Shown here piece after piece: positions 5,909 through 6,507 of a DNA stretch of 6,507 nucleotides. The position numbers were made by a program, and so were the translations under genes. The first letter of the stretch is position 1. The number at the start of each line of letters is the position of its first letter. Source of the stretch: an uncultured Paraprevotella sp. (GTDB taxonomy: Bacteria; Bacteroidota; Bacteroidia; Bacteroidales; Bacteroidaceae); the NCBI GenBank assembly GCA_900770805.1, contig CAAGLP010000031.1, positions 1-6,507 on the forward strand, written 5' to 3'. Below the pieces are notes generated by a model. It was given only the letters and a program-made list of their open reading frames with translations, was not told the origin of the DNA and ran no database searches.

Positions 5909-6507
5909 ATGAAGATAGGAAACATAGACCTTGGACATGAGCCTATATTCCTGGCTCCAATGGAGGATGTCACGGATATAGGTTTCCGTCTGTTGTGCAA
6001 GCAGATGGGTGCTGCTATGGTGTATTCCGAGTTTGTAAGTTCGGATGCCCTCATACGCATGGTCAACAAGAGTCTTGCCAAGTTACAGGTATGCGAGGAT
6101 GAACGTCCCGTGGCCATACAGATATACGGCAAGGATGTTGACGCCATGCGCGAGGCGGCAAAGATAGTTGTTGACCAGGCACACCCCGATGTGCTTGACC
6201 TCAACTTCGGTTGCCCTGTGCGCAAGGTGGCAGGAAAGGGTGCAGGCAGCGGAATGTTGCAGAATGTACCTTTGCTCTTGGATATAACCAAGGCTGTTGT
6301 TGATGCTGTACCTGATACGCCGGTTACAGTAAAGACCCGACTGGGATGGGACACTCCGGGACTTTACCTTCCAGATGGCACACCCTTCATCGTGGACCTT
6401 GCAGAGCGTTTGCAGGATGTGGGTATACAGGCTCTCACTATACATGGACGTACACGTGCACAAATGTATCAGGGCGAGGCCGACTGGACTCTGATAGGGG
6501 AGGTAAA
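5909..6507 (+). CDS. dusB: tRNA-dihydrouridine synthase, DusB type (3' truncated)
   Basis: Only the first 199 codons are in the window; family members have about 320-340 residues. Dus enzymes use FMN and NADPH to reduce uridines in the tRNA D-loop. The TIM-barrel start is clear: FLAPMEDVTDIGFRLLC (FMN-binding, residues 14-30), SEFVSSDALI (40-49), PVAIQIYG (67-74), catalytic C102 in LNFGCPVRKVAGKGAGSGML, K142 in VKTRLGWD, and H179 in TIHGRTRAQMYQGEADW (the last two are FMN/RNA-contacting positions). The ATG at 5909 follows the sufE stop without a gap (TAAATG), which suggests translational coupling, and MKIGNIDLG is the usual start. Residues ~149-160 (TPGLYLPDGTPF) look longer than the same loop in Bacteroides relatives as I remember them. 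The subfamily call DusB rests on the overall match and is less sure than Dus itself. Confidence 0.94.
   Translation, partial: MKIGNIDLGHEPIFLAPMEDVTDIGFRLLCKQMGAAMVYSEFVSSDALIRMVNKSLAKLQVCEDERPVAIQIYGKDVDAMREAAKIVVDQAHPDVLDLNFGCPVRKVAGKGAGSGMLQNVPLLLDITKAVVDAVPDTPVTVKTRLGWDTPGLYLPDGTPFIVDLAERLQDVGIQALTIHGRTRAQMYQGEADWTLIGEV

Noticed and set aside
1..6507. Mobile elements, CRISPR arrays, tRNA or rRNA genes, phage genes
   Set aside because: I saw no transposase or integrase motif, no regularly spaced repeats and no structural RNA sequence; all six genes look like resident chromosomal genes.

Overview
The window looks like a piece of a draft or metagenomic contig from a member of the Bacteroidales, most likely Prevotella-like. 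The reasons are the TTTG / TAnnTTTG promoter architecture, start codons without clear Shine-Dalgarno sequences, a Bacteroidota-style lipoprotein glutaminyl cyclase, and protein sequences that resemble Bacteroidales families. The species is not certain. The first 13 bases match the 3' end of the Illumina adapter exactly, so the left edge is a read or contig end and not a biological junction. All six genes are on the + strand.

Layout. (1) 14-1872: the C-terminal part of a large tricorn-type S41 peptidase: remains of a beta-propeller, a C1 domain, a PDZ domain and the catalytic domain. (2) 1873-2131: a 259-base intergenic region holding a strong hairpin (probable terminator), AT-rich DNA with short inverted repeats, and a good Bacteroidota promoter. 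(3) 2132-2644: an Lrp/AsnC-family regulator. (4) 2713-4419: a single protein that joins a class I glutamine-amidotransferase-like gamma-glutamyl hydrolase domain (peptidase C26) to a renal-type dipeptidase domain (peptidase M19). (5) 4458-5453 (ORF open from 4416): a lipoprotein of the M28 glutaminyl-cyclase group. (6) 5483-5908: SufE, the sulfur acceptor of Fe-S cluster assembly. (7) 5909-6507: the first 199 codons of a DusB-type tRNA-dihydrouridine synthase, cut by the window end.

From the promoter near 2076-2107 onward the genes are packed tightly (gaps of 68, about -4 to 38, 29 and 0 bases), so genes 2 to 6 could form one transcription unit. The theme of the left and middle part is peptide breakdown: an oligopeptide-trimming peptidase, an amino-acid-sensing type of regulator, a gamma-glutamyl hydrolase-dipeptidase fusion and a glutaminyl cyclase. 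The most interesting item is the fusion. Its two activities, if both are real, are those needed to cleave gamma-glutamyl peptides such as glutathione stepwise to free amino acids, including cysteine. No wholly new system is evident; the window is otherwise a housekeeping and peptide-metabolism region.
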